DNA of 64,000 nucleotides from Verrucomicrobiota bacterium (GTDB lineage: Bacteria; Verrucomicrobiota; Verrucomicrobiia; CAIQCK01): assembly GCA_026397915.1 (NCBI GenBank), contig JAPLTX010000002.1:1-64000 (forward strand), written 5' to 3'. Shown piece by piece: positions 16,946 to 25,451 of this stretch. The position numbers were made by a program, and so were the translations under genes. Position 1 is the stretch's first letter, and every line of letters starts with the position of its first letter. The notes beneath the pieces were generated by a model that was given only the letters and a program-made list of their open reading frames with translations, made no database searches and was not told the origin of the DNA.

Positions 16946-17181
16946 TGCTGTCTTTCGATCTTCTCAGCCTTGGTCTGGGCGACAATGACGTGCCGCTGCG
17001 GGTGGCGGCAGAACCAACCAAAGCCGTATCTTAACGCGTATTTACACTCGACCGCCTGCTCCACAAAACATTCCACCAACTCATCATGGATTTGTCTCGC
17101 GCGGCAAACGGCCGGGTCTGGCAGTTCGGGCTTCACGACCGACTGTTTGCTGGCGCTGTTGTTGGAAGCCTCCCCGTTCAT
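16942..17181 (-). CDS. Small four-cysteine protein, copy 1 of a tandem pair
   Basis: 79 residues and a paralogue of the protein just downstream. The cysteines follow C-x11-C-x7-C-x11-C-x-HPQR, with LPDPAVC at the first cysteine and FCRHPQR at the last. The conserved acidic VECFVEQ between cysteines 1 and 3 suggests a compact metal-bound fold. The start codon has only a weak GGAAA upstream. The two genes and the CpaE-like/receiver pair behind them may form one transcript. Function is unknown; a metal-binding regulatory or adaptor protein is a guess. Confidence 0.7.
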   Translation of the reverse strand: MNGEASNNSASKQSVVKPELPDPAVCRARQIHDELVECFVEQAVECKYALRYGFGWFCRHPQRHVIVAQTKAEKIERQQ

Positions 17182-18163
17182 CGGATGTGGTTTCCATTTG
17201 CTCCCGTGTTGACATGCCCTTGTTGTAAGAGCGTTTTAGTTTGCTTGCCCACGGACCAGTCCTTTTGATTTACGTCTGATATCGCCCCAAGCGCTATGCT
17301 TTTTGTCTTCACGGAATATCCAACACGAAAACGGCATGTGGAGACAGTCGGGAAGATGCGCGACCACAGACCGGAAATCCCCTGACAGATACTTGGATCA
17401 GCAAAGTTCCCGGCGAGAGATCATCTCGGACGGAGAATTTCGCGTCACACACGAAGAGTCGGCACTTGGCCAACGATCGGCAAGCCGCCGTCTTTTGAAC
17501 CTGCGCCACACCGCAACGGCACTACCGTCAAAACCTAAACAGAATCGGGCGATGCGCGCCAAGGAGGTGGGGGATGAGGAACCCCGCATGAAAGACACGC
17601 ACTCGCCCGAATCAAAGAACCGGTAAACCGCCCGCGCTATGCCCGCCTGATCATCTGAACACCGATCAAGTTGGCTACACTGCAAACCAAGTGAACGAAC
17701 AACCGTCAACCGGCGGTTTCGCGCGGCTCCAACATCTCGCCACTCGGTTTCACAAACCGGCCGACGAATCAACTCACCGGACTTGAGCCGCTGCCAATCT
17801 GAACCACACGCCCTCGCAGCAACTGTCCGACCAGCTTCACCGCAGCCGCGCGGTTCGGGCTGACATCGAATGCCAGTGTCACCAACTCGCCGAAGGTCCG
17901 CGGACCTTGAACTCCACTTCCCGATTTCCTCATTCTCCTCATAACAACCTCCTGTTCCTCTTTGTGAATCGCTCGCTCTCTCCACGACGCGCGCCACTCT
18001 AGGCGAGACTGCTATACACGTCATGTCGGGCGAGAAAGAAACGCTGTCGGGATTTGGCCTACAGAGGAAACCGGGCGTTTGCGCGCTGCCAACGCCGAGA
18101 CTTTGCGCTTTTAATACAACCGGGTTTCTGGCGAATGTATCCGGCCGACACAAGGACAGACTT
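17182..18163. other. Gene-poor region
   Basis: About 980 bases between the four-cysteine genes and the GH13 gene. The only frame I support is the 57-codon gene at 17769-17942. A longer minus-strand frame (17398-18153) has arginine/serine-rich composition without any motif or ribosome site, so I do not call it. An AAGGAGG at about 17562 precedes only a five-codon frame. The region may hold decayed coding sequence. Confidence 0.5.
17769..17942 (-). CDS. Small protein of unknown function with consensus Shine-Dalgarno
   Basis: A 57-codon frame that starts at the ATG at 17942. AGGAGG lies five bases upstream, the best ribosome-binding site in this part of the window. The product opens with a basic stretch (MRRMRKSGSG) and then a hydrophobic/amphipathic block with FGELVTLAFDV at 17-27, an alanine-rich helix with LVGQLLRGRVVQI, and a short serine-rich tail. 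This could be a small helical DNA- or protein-binding protein. I recognise no family. The case rests on the ribosome site and on ordered amphipathic composition, in a region otherwise free of genes. Confidence 0.5.
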   Translation of the reverse strand: MRRMRKSGSGVQGPRTFGELVTLAFDVSPNRAAAVKLVGQLLRGRVVQIGSGSSPVS

Positions 18164-19435
18164 ATGATTCTCTACAATCTGTTTCCGCTGCTGGCCGGGC
18201 CTTTCTCCCGGTGGAATGAACATCTCACACGCGCCGCTGGGATGGGCTTCGATTGGGTCTTCGTGAATCCGATCCAGCAGTTGGGCGAGTCGCACAGCTT
18301 GTATTCGATCGCCGATTACTTTCGGTTCAATCCCGCGCTGCTGGACCCTGCCAGCGCCGCCACGCCCGACGAACAGGTCCGCCAGATGACAGAGCAGGCC
18401 CACGCCGCCGGTCTGAAGGTGATGATTGACCTCGTCATCAACCATTGCGCCATGGACTCCGCGCTGACCCGCGAGCATCCAGAGTGGTTCATGCGGGAGC
18501 CGGACGGCCACATTGCAAACTCCTCCTGCGTCCACAACAACGAGCGTGTAGTCTGGAAAGACCTCGCGCAGTTCAACCACCAGCACACGCCCGACAAGGA
18601 AGGTCTGTTCCGCTACTGCCAGAACGTGGTGGACAACCTACTCTCGCTCGGCTTCGACGGCTTTCGCTGCGACGCGGCGTATCAGATTCCCCATCATTTC
18701 TGGCAGCGACTCATCCGCGAAACCCGGCAGCACCACCCGCACACCTGTTTCGTTGCCGAGACACTCGGCTGCACAGCCGACCAGACCAGGGACACCGCGC
18801 GCGCCGGCTTTGACTACGTCTTCAACAGCTCCAAGTGGTGGAACTACTGCGACTGGTGGCTCATCGAGCAATACAACCTCACCCGCGAGACCGCCGGCTC
18901 CATCAGCTTCCCCGAGAGCCACGACACCGCGCGCCTCAGCGAAGAGACCAACGGCAACATCAACGCCATCAAACAGCGTTACCTCTTCTCCGCGCTCTAC
19001 TCCGCCGGCGTGATGATGCCGATGGGTTTCGAGTTTGCTATGCGCAAGCCCTTGCACGTCATCCACACCACGCCCGCGGACTGGCAGCCCGACGGCACCG
19101 ACCTGTGCCCCTACATCGCCAGCGTCAACGCCATCAAGAACAACCATCCCGTCTTCCGCGAGGAGAGCGCGACGAACATCCTTCCCTGCAACAACCCCAA
19201 CATCCTGCTCATGTGGAAGGCATCCGTGAAACACAAGGACGAGGCTCTACTCATCCTCAACAAGGATGTTTGGAGCCATCAGGAGTTTTACACCGACCAC
19301 TTCCGCCATTTCATCCAGGCCGGCGCCCCGCTGCGCGACGTGTCACCGGAATATCCGCTGGAATACATCCACGAGCCGTTTCACTACGCCCTCCGCCCCG
19401 GCCAAGGCATCGTGTTGGTCACCTCGCGGGGTTGA
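18164..19435 (+). CDS. GH13 alpha-amylase family protein (GlgE-like core)
   Basis: 423 residues, a compact GH13 alpha-glucan enzyme acting in the cytoplasm (no signal peptide). All four conserved regions are present: region I DLVINH (89-94), region II GFDGFRCD with nucleophile D170, region III FVAET with acid/base E199, and region IV ESHD with H253/D254. The opening MILYNLFPLLAG and the HFWQRLIRE stretch after the nucleophile recall GlgE-type and sucrose-phosphorylase-like members more than secreted amylases. I take the ATG at 18164, with AAGGA upstream, because earlier codons have no family match. The nearby glycogen synthase and GH57 genes support a role in storage alpha-glucan metabolism. 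Exact reaction unresolved. Confidence 0.88.
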   Translation: MILYNLFPLLAGPFSRWNEHLTRAAGMGFDWVFVNPIQQLGESHSLYSIADYFRFNPALLDPASAATPDEQVRQMTEQAHAAGLKVMIDLVINHCAMDSALTREHPEWFMREPDGHIANSSCVHNNERVVWKDLAQFNHQHTPDKEGLFRYCQNVVDNLLSLGFDGFRCDAAYQIPHHFWQRLIRETRQHHPHTCFVAETLGCTADQTRDTARAGFDYVFNSSKWWNYCDWWLIEQYNLTRETAGSISFPESHDTARLSEETNGNINAIKQRYLFSALYSAGVMMPMGFEFAMRKPLHVIHTTPADWQPDGTDLCPYIASVNAIKNNHPVFREESATNILPCNNPNILLMWKASVKHKDEALLILNKDVWSHQEFYTDHFRHFIQAGAPLRDVSPEYPLEYIHEPFHYALRPGQGIVLVTSRG

Positions 19436-19544
19436 CGGACAACGTCACACGCAACTCACAACTTCCACATCACCGTCACTCCTGCGCTACAGTTTCCTGT
19501 CGCGTCGGCAATTCTGTTACGGTTCGGAATTACCGTAGGAAACT

Positions 19545-20771
19545 CTACGCCTTCCCCTTCTGCGCTATCCGCGACAATAAGTCTGGCACCAGACGCTCCG
19601 ACAATCCCGCAATGACCGCCCATATGATCAAGAGCGCAATATCTTTCCCGCTGTCAAAACACAACATCATGTTGAAGAATGGGACGCTTTGTTTATTCTC
19701 CTTCGGGTTTGATTTACTCTTCTTCGCCTCATCTTTCTTGTCTGCTGGCGGAGTGGAATCCGGCTTTGCCTCACTCGTTACTCCCGTTCCAGTGCTGGTG
19801 CTTTCTTTCTTTGTTTCTACAGGTTTGAGCGCCTTTGTCGGGGACACAGTCGCATTCCCGACATTGGTGCTGTTCGTTCCGACCCGCAATGCCCCGTGTG
19901 AATCAACTATGCGAAGTTGGGTCGTTTTCGCTTTCGGTGACGGAACAGGGTTTGTCAGTGGTGCCACTGCTGTAGACGAACATGCGCTGTCTGAGCTCTC
20001 CAGACTCACGTTTGGCACTACGAATCCGGGGGTGGCGACGCCTGCAAGCAAAGCCAGAGTAAACAGCAGTGCAAAGAAGCCCCCTTGCAAAGGCGACAGG
20101 ATCACGCCCAAGGCAAACCGTTCCTGTCTAGCCATGCTAACCGCTCGCGAATTGGTAAGGTCAGCGGATTGAACACGCTGGATACTGCTAAAACTCCCAC
20201 CGAAGGTGCCCAACAGAGCCAGCAGCCCGGCAAACAATACTTTGCCGCCCAAGGCACACACCTTGCTCAACACCCAAATGCAACCGAAGCCAAAAATGGC
20301 CAGGATCAGAATTCCCAGAATTCCTGCCATCATTTCTTGTCGCTTCTGCATCGCCCATGGCTGGAGACTGTAGTGCCAATGCAATTCCGCCTGTAGGCGG
20401 CGCGCCTCGGCCAGCAGTTCCACATCTGTCGCGGCACTTACTTGCGACACCAAGGTCGGGAGCATTCGTTGAAACGCCTCAGTCCCAAAAATCTCGCGGT
20501 AATCGTCCCGCAAGGAATTTACCCATTGCTTCAAGTCTGGCCCGGAAAGAAGGACGATGAGCCAGTCCTCCAAATCCGCAAGGTGCTGTTGAAGCAACGC
20601 ATTGGGGTCCACTGCCAGAAGCTTCTCGACTTCAGTCTTGGCAACGGCTTGCGACGCCGAAAGACTCGTCAACAGCGGAAGTATGGCCAAGCATTTGTTC
20701 TTAAGGCTGTTGAACCAAGCCAAACCAGCCTGATCCAACCGCACGGAGTCAACATCAGTGATTATGTTCAT
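19545..20771 (-). CDS. Multi-domain membrane protein of unknown function
   Basis: 408 residues. An N-terminal soluble, helical region (1-140) is followed by two to three membrane helices at about 146-200, another at 225-250, a long polar linker rich in S, T, K and P (255-360), and a last hydrophobic segment near 378-398. GAGGG precedes the ATG. It ends the three-gene operon that starts with the lipoprotein at 21968. No conserved motif stands out and I do not recognise the family. The operon is more AT-rich than its surroundings, which may point to transfer. A cell-envelope role alongside the lipoprotein is an inference from context. Confidence 0.75.
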   Translation of the reverse strand: MNIITDVDSVRLDQAGLAWFNSLKNKCLAILPLLTSLSASQAVAKTEVEKLLAVDPNALLQQHLADLEDWLIVLLSGPDLKQWVNSLRDDYREIFGTEAFQRMLPTLVSQVSAATDVELLAEARRLQAELHWHYSLQPWAMQKRQEMMAGILGILILAIFGFGCIWVLSKVCALGGKVLFAGLLALLGTFGGSFSSIQRVQSADLTNSRAVSMARQERFALGVILSPLQGGFFALLFTLALLAGVATPGFVVPNVSLESSDSACSSTAVAPLTNPVPSPKAKTTQLRIVDSHGALRVGTNSTNVGNATVSPTKALKPVETKKESTSTGTGVTSEAKPDSTPPADKKDEAKKSKSNPKENKQSVPFFNMMLCFDSGKDIALLIIWAVIAGLSERLVPDLLSRIAQKGKA

Positions 20772-20825
20772 AAGTCACCCTCAATTAACCGCGCTGTTGT
20801 CATCATTCTAGCAATGACAATGACC

Positions 20826-21008
20826 TCAGGCGGCAGGGCCATTTTCGCCTATCACATTCCACTCAGTTTTCAGCGTCCACTTGGGTGCGGTCTCATCAAC
20901 CCAGCTTCGGATCGCGCCAGCCTTGATGCGAAGCTCGATTTCGCGATCAATGCTTGCGCGGTCAATGCTGGGGTCCAACGTTTCAGTGGTGATTATGGTA
21001 GCTGGCAT
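20826..21008 (-). CDS. Small acidic/amphipathic protein in the lipoprotein operon
   Basis: 60 residues, beginning MPATIITTETLDPSIDRASI and containing a charged helix (DREIELRIKAGAIRSW). AAGGA lies just before the ATG at 21008. It sits 21 bases after the lipoprotein gene and 54 bases before the membrane protein gene, all on the minus strand, so co-transcription is likely. No family is recognised. The ribosome site and tight spacing are the evidence that it is real. Confidence 0.6.
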   Translation of the reverse strand: MPATIITTETLDPSIDRASIDREIELRIKAGAIRSWVDETAPKWTLKTEWNVIGENGPAA

Positions 21009-21029
21009 GGTTTCCTTTTCTTTCTCTGC

Positions 21030-21968
21030 TTACTTGGCTGATTTCACAGCGGCTTCCCAAGCCGCCAGTTCTGGTTCGCTTCTCTTCCCGCTAAGAACCG
21101 CCCGCATCTTGAGCATCTGCCTTGCAACCGCGCCATTCTTTTCCCGCTGTTTGGTTTTGTCACGAAGATCAATTAGCTTGTTAACTTCGGCATCCTTAAC
21201 CGGTGGGTTCTTCTCAAGTTCAATGGCAGCGGCGTCCTTCAAGCCATCAATTAGGGGGAGAAGTGCAGCCACTCGATCCTGAGCGACCTTGGCGACGAAT
21301 TGCCGATCACGGATTTGCGTGATCTTGACTTCCGCGTGTGTGTCCTTTGTTCCCGCATCCGCTTGAATTACTTGCAACGCTCCGACAAAAGTTCCGGCAA
21401 AGTAATACGCATCAACGTCGGAGAGCGCCCGGGCAAGAGGATAAGTTTCGGTATCGTGTTCGATTCCTTCCAAGATCGGCGCAAGCGTCACTTTTCGTTG
21501 GGCGTTCATGCTTGTGATCAATACAGGAACGGTTTTTTCAAAGAAGAAGTTCTTGTCTATGGCCAATTTGCTTCCTGCTACGCCAGCGGAAATCGCGGCC
21601 AGAACTGTTTTGGCAGAGGCGCCGCCCACGGCTGTGGTGGCCAGATTCAACCCTAATTGGGTGACTTCGGTTCCGGCGTCCAGCCTTTGCTTGGTCACCG
21701 AAAACTGGCTCACGAACTGGTTGTAGTTAAGATCTATGAGGGCAATCCGGCCGGTGATGATCGCGTTGCGCGCCGCCTTCTTTTCGGGTTCGTTGGCGTT
21801 TGCCATGGCATAGAAGTTCTTGATCTGGTCTGGCTTGTTGAAGACGTCTTCCATTTCTTGGATTTGTCTTGCCGGGTTGTAGGATTGGCGCGGAAATCCT
21901 GTCGTGCTGCAACCGGCCAAGATAAACAAAAGGGGGAGCATGAATACACAGTGGATTTGCTTTTTCAT
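21030..21968 (-). CDS. Putative lipoprotein of unknown function
   Basis: 312 residues with a lipoprotein signal: basic MKKQ, a hydrophobic core and lipobox LAGC with the lipidated cysteine at 20. The mature part is mostly helical, with a glycine/alanine-rich hydrophobic stretch near 108-135 (TTAVGGASAKTVLAAISAGV) that might touch the membrane. No enzyme motif is visible. It leads an operon with the 60-residue protein and the 408-residue membrane protein. The Shine-Dalgarno before the ATG is weak. Anchoring in the inner or outer membrane cannot be decided; the residue after the cysteine is serine. Confidence 0.8.
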   Translation of the reverse strand: MKKQIHCVFMLPLLFILAGCSTTGFPRQSYNPARQIQEMEDVFNKPDQIKNFYAMANANEPEKKAARNAIITGRIALIDLNYNQFVSQFSVTKQRLDAGTEVTQLGLNLATTAVGGASAKTVLAAISAGVAGSKLAIDKNFFFEKTVPVLITSMNAQRKVTLAPILEGIEHDTETYPLARALSDVDAYYFAGTFVGALQVIQADAGTKDTHAEVKITQIRDRQFVAKVAQDRVAALLPLIDGLKDAAAIELEKNPPVKDAEVNKLIDLRDKTKQREKNGAVARQMLKMRAVLSGKRSEPELAAWEAAVKSAK

Positions 21969-22648
21969 ATTCGTAGCTGAGGGGTTTTGGATTAGTTACG
22001 AGTTAAAAACTGAGAGATCATCAAGCCAAAGTTGTTATCCTTACTCGCCAACTCCACTGTTTGGCGTGGTTGTCGCAGCCAGCGGATTCGCCGGCAGCGG
22101 GGCCGAAGGGTCTGTTTGAAAAGTCGCTGTTTGCGCGGTTGTGTGCGGCGTTTCAGTGAAGCGCAGTGAGTCCGCTAGGACCGCAGGCTCCGATTTTGTT
22201 TGGCGATATAAAGTCTGCGGGATTGCCAGCGGCTGTCCGGCAGAGTGAAAACGCCTGATGCAAATCTCGTTAGCTGCCGAAGCTGTCGAATTGGAGATGG
22301 AGAACAAACCGGCGTTTGCGTCTCCGCTGTGAGACGACGCGATAGAGACATCAACGGGAACAGAGCTTGGACAGAATGAGAGCGCTGTGATTTGAAACTG
22401 CCTTCGCTCCTCATTCACGTCCATCACCACCTCGATATCGCTGCCCTCTAACCCTCCAACCACCGTTCACGAATTACATGTCCTTGGACGAGGCGATTTC
22501 TACTGGAATCGCGACGATGGCGCAAGCCGTTTCTCTGCTTTTCCGGACAGCATGGAGGTGCAAACTAGCGGGGGCAGATCCCCTCCCCAATCGCTTCAAC
22601 ACATTCGCGCGGGTCTGCGTGGTTGACGGGAAACTTTGGACCGCGCTA
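21969..22648. other. Gap upstream of the lipoprotein operon
   Basis: 680 bases between the lipoprotein gene start and the end of glgA. One possible minus-strand frame is listed at 22041-22424 with low confidence. The remaining sequence shows no motif, RNA or convincing promoter. Confidence 0.5.
22041..22424 (-). CDS. Doubtful small ORF
   Basis: A 127-codon frame whose ATG at 22424 has GAGG five bases upstream. The product is rich in S, T, A and P, has no hydrophobic segment and matches nothing I know. It fills an otherwise empty gap and reads toward the lipoprotein operon. It could be a remnant of a longer gene or a chance frame; composition gives only weak support. Confidence 0.25.
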   Translation of the reverse strand: MDVNEERRQFQITALSFCPSSVPVDVSIASSHSGDANAGLFSISNSTASAANEICIRRFHSAGQPLAIPQTLYRQTKSEPAVLADSLRFTETPHTTAQTATFQTDPSAPLPANPLAATTTPNSGVGE

Positions 22649-24121
22649 CTACTTCTCGCAGATGAGGTCGTAAACGTTCATGTAGTCCTGGCCGGGATTT
22701 TTCCAGGAGTAGTCGTAGCGCATGCCGTTGACCATGAGTTCGCTGAAGTGGTTGGGGTAGGAATACCACATGCCGATGGCGCGCTGGAGGGCGGACTCGA
22801 TGCCGGCGGCGTTGAAGTCGTTGAAGACGTAGCCGTTTCGCTCGTGGTAGGGCTTGGGGGCGTGGTTGGCGTCGAAGACGGTGTCGGCCAAGCCGCCAGT
22901 GGCGCGGACAATGGGCACGGCGCCGTATTTGAGGCCGATCATCTGCGTCAACCCGCACGGCTCGAAGAGGCTGGGCACGAGGATCATGTCCGAGCCGGCG
23001 TAGATAAGGTGGGAGAGTTCTTCGTTGAAGCTCAGCTCCAGATGGCAGTCGGGGTTGTCGTTATATTGGCGCTTGAGTCCCCAGAAGTGATTGGCGATGC
23101 GGCCGTCCGGGCTGGTCCCCAGCAGGACGAACTGGCAGCCGTGCTGGATGCAGTAGTGAATGGCGTGGGTGATGAGCGGCACACCCTTCTGGTGGTCGAG
23201 TCGGCCGATGTAGGTGACGATGGGTTTGAAAGCGTCGCGCAGCCAGAAGCGGTCGCGCAGCGCCTTTTTGTTGGCGAATTTGCCGTCGAGCTTGTCCGCA
23301 GAGTATTGGCTCGGGATGTGGCGGTCTATCTCCGGGTTCCACACCTCGTAGTCCACGCCGTTGAGGATGCCGCCGACTTTGTTGCGATGGACGTGGAGGG
23401 TGTGGCCGAGGCCGTAGTTCTGGCCGCTGTGCATGATCTCCCACGCGTAACGCGGCGAGACGGTGGTGACGAAGTTGGAATAGACGATGCCCGCCTTCAT
23501 CTGGTTGATGGCGGCGTGGTTGAAGTTGTCCTGCAACCGGTCCTGATGAAAGAAGTAGCTGTGGCGGTTGAGGCCGGTGGCCCGCAGGATGTGCTCGCCG
23601 GTAACGCCCTGATGCTGGAGGTTGTGCAGCGTATAGCACACACGCGGGTGCGTCATGCCGAGATGCTTGTAGATTTCGTAGAGCATTACCGGCACCAGGC
23701 CCGTCTGCCAGTCGTGGCAATGGATGATGTCCGGGTGCTTGTTGCTCTTGAGCATGAACTCCAACGCCGCCCGCGAGAAGAACGCGAACCGCTGGTCGTC
23801 GTCGCCCTGCCCGTAGAACATGCGGCGGTGGAAGAAATTGTGGTCGGAGTGTGGCTCGATGAAGAAACATTTCCGCCCGTGGACAAAGCCGAAATAGACG
23901 GTGCAATGGATGCTCTGATTATACCACGGCACCCAGAGGTCCTTGTGGGTGATCTGGAGGCCGAAAATCTGGTCGTAACGCAGGCAGTCATATTTCGGCA
24001 GGATGATCTCGACGGAGTTGCCGCGGACCTCCAGCTCGCGGCACAGTCCGAACACAACATCTCCCAGCCCGCCCACTTTGGCGACGGGAGCGCATTCTGA
24101 TGAAACCATCACGATATACAT
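22649..24121 (-). CDS. glgA: Glycogen synthase (ADP-glucose type)
   Basis: Transfers glucose from ADP-glucose (some relatives accept UDP-glucose) to the non-reducing end of glycogen; GT5 family, cytoplasmic. 490 residues, close to the 480 typical of GlgA. The N-terminal KVGGL nucleotide-sugar motif has K15, and the C-terminal domain carries IGRLDHQKG and the signature EPCGLTQMIGLKYG followed by ATGGLADTV. I start at the ATG at 24121 (MYIVMVSSE), where family members begin; GAGGA lies about 12 bases upstream. It follows the GH57 gene by 111 bases, and the two may share regulation. Confidence 0.95.
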   Translation of the reverse strand: MYIVMVSSECAPVAKVGGLGDVVFGLCRELEVRGNSVEIILPKYDCLRYDQIFGLQITHKDLWVPWYNQSIHCTVYFGFVHGRKCFFIEPHSDHNFFHRRMFYGQGDDDQRFAFFSRAALEFMLKSNKHPDIIHCHDWQTGLVPVMLYEIYKHLGMTHPRVCYTLHNLQHQGVTGEHILRATGLNRHSYFFHQDRLQDNFNHAAINQMKAGIVYSNFVTTVSPRYAWEIMHSGQNYGLGHTLHVHRNKVGGILNGVDYEVWNPEIDRHIPSQYSADKLDGKFANKKALRDRFWLRDAFKPIVTYIGRLDHQKGVPLITHAIHYCIQHGCQFVLLGTSPDGRIANHFWGLKRQYNDNPDCHLELSFNEELSHLIYAGSDMILVPSLFEPCGLTQMIGLKYGAVPIVRATGGLADTVFDANHAPKPYHERNGYVFNDFNAAGIESALQRAIGMWYSYPNHFSELMVNGMRYDYSWKNPGQDYMNVYDLICEK

Positions 24122-24232
24122 TCGGTATCTTTTTCCTCTATAGCCGCGGCTCCAAAACCGACGCGGCAACGTCGGTATCCTAGCGCGTCAACCCGCTACG
24201 GGCAACGCGTGTCTTTGCCCTGCCCCACGCCG

Positions 24233-25432
24233 TCACTTCCTGCCCAGCTTCGACATCGCCGCATCCAACAGATGATAAGCCTGTTCCAGTTCATCAAACG
24301 ACCGATGGACCCAGCGGCTGCCCCAGTAGAAGTTGCAGCTCGTCTCCGCCGTCAGAATGAAGTCGTAGGCGCGCACGATCAGTTGACGAATCTCTTCAGG
24401 ATCGCCCGCTCCCGGCTGCCGCTCGTCGAACGCGCGCTTCACCTGATGATAAAACTCGCTGGCCCGCCTCACCTCATCCCAACCCTTCTTCTGCAGGAGC
24501 GAGCCGGTCCATTGTGTGAAGTCGCCGCCCCAATGATGCTCGGTGTTCCACGCGCCGCGGTGCACCTCCACCTCCTCCGTCGGGGGAAACCGGTGCAGAT
24601 ACTCGCCGATGTGGATCGGCTTGAAACCAAGCGTGCCGGCGCGGCAACGATCCAAAATCTGCCGGTAGAAGAATCCCCAGAAGCCGCTCTCTACGTTTGT
24701 CGTGCGGAACCAGCCGCCGTTCTCGCCGTCGGTCCACGTCGTCACAAGCGCGGGGAAGTCGCAGAACTTCGTCCGCTCGCGCACCTCGTGCTGGAACCAA
24801 CCGGGATCCATGCCGGAGAGTTGCGCGTTGGACAGCTCACGGTCCCGCGGCACCACCACGATCTCTGCGCCGCCGTAGCGCGCCAGATGAGGCCGATAGC
24901 GCACCTCCTCCCAACGCATCTCCCGCTTCGGCTTGATGAAGATGGAATCCACCAACACGTATTTGTAGCCGTGCCGCTGCAACATCGGGATCATCTCCAT
25001 GCAGAACCCCATCTCCGGCGGCCAAAACCCGCCAAAACTGTCGCGGCCCAGCAGATGTTTCCCTAGCCCCTGCCACCACGCCGTCTGCGCGTCCCAGTCC
25101 GCCGGCGGAATCAGCGGATACACCGGGTGATACAATCCGCTGCCCACGATCTCAATCGGCGCGTGCCGGAACCGTTTCAGAAAATCTTCGATGTCCACCA
25201 CATCGCGGAACGTCTGCCGGACGCCGGGGTCTTCGAGTTGCTTCAGCAACGTTCCTGAAACACTCAGATGCAGCCGCGCCACATCGTGATACCCCTCCAG
25301 CATCCGCGTGATGCGGTCGTAGCACCACAGGATTTGCTTTGCCTCCCAGCTCTCGCCCGAATTGTGCAACGCCACCAGATTCCCCAGCGGCTGATGCAGA
25401 TGAAGTCCCAGCGCATGATAAACCTCGGCCAT
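24233..25432 (-). CDS. Glycoside hydrolase family 57 protein
   Basis: 399 residues of a cytoplasmic GH57 (beta/alpha)7-barrel enzyme, the family of branching enzymes, 4-alpha-glucanotransferases and alpha-amylases. The N-terminal HLHQP motif (11-15), nucleophile region GFWPPEMGF with E140 and the acid region TWTDGENG with D235 are all present. GGAGG lies nine bases before the ATG. Next to glgA it most likely remodels or branches alpha-glucan. It follows the exported 720-residue protein by 19 bases, so the operon also links it to sugar uptake and extracellular hydrolysis genes. Which GH57 activity it has cannot be told by eye. Confidence 0.92.
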   Translation of the reverse strand: MAEVYHALGLHLHQPLGNLVALHNSGESWEAKQILWCYDRITRMLEGYHDVARLHLSVSGTLLKQLEDPGVRQTFRDVVDIEDFLKRFRHAPIEIVGSGLYHPVYPLIPPADWDAQTAWWQGLGKHLLGRDSFGGFWPPEMGFCMEMIPMLQRHGYKYVLVDSIFIKPKREMRWEEVRYRPHLARYGGAEIVVVPRDRELSNAQLSGMDPGWFQHEVRERTKFCDFPALVTTWTDGENGGWFRTTNVESGFWGFFYRQILDRCRAGTLGFKPIHIGEYLHRFPPTEEVEVHRGAWNTEHHWGGDFTQWTGSLLQKKGWDEVRRASEFYHQVKRAFDERQPGAGDPEEIRQLIVRAYDFILTAETSCNFYWGSRWVHRSFDELEQAYHLLDAAMSKLGRK

Positions 25433-25451
25433 GTGAAATTTCCTCCGTCGT

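Noticed and set aside
14785..17181. A Tad/Flp pilus locus
   Set aside because: Only a CpaE-like protein is present; no secretin, ATPase TadA, prepilin or TadB/C gene is found around it.
17398..18153. 251-codon minus-strand frame before the GH13 gene
   Set aside because: No ribosome site, arginine/serine-rich product without motif, and it overlaps the better supported 57-codon gene in another frame.
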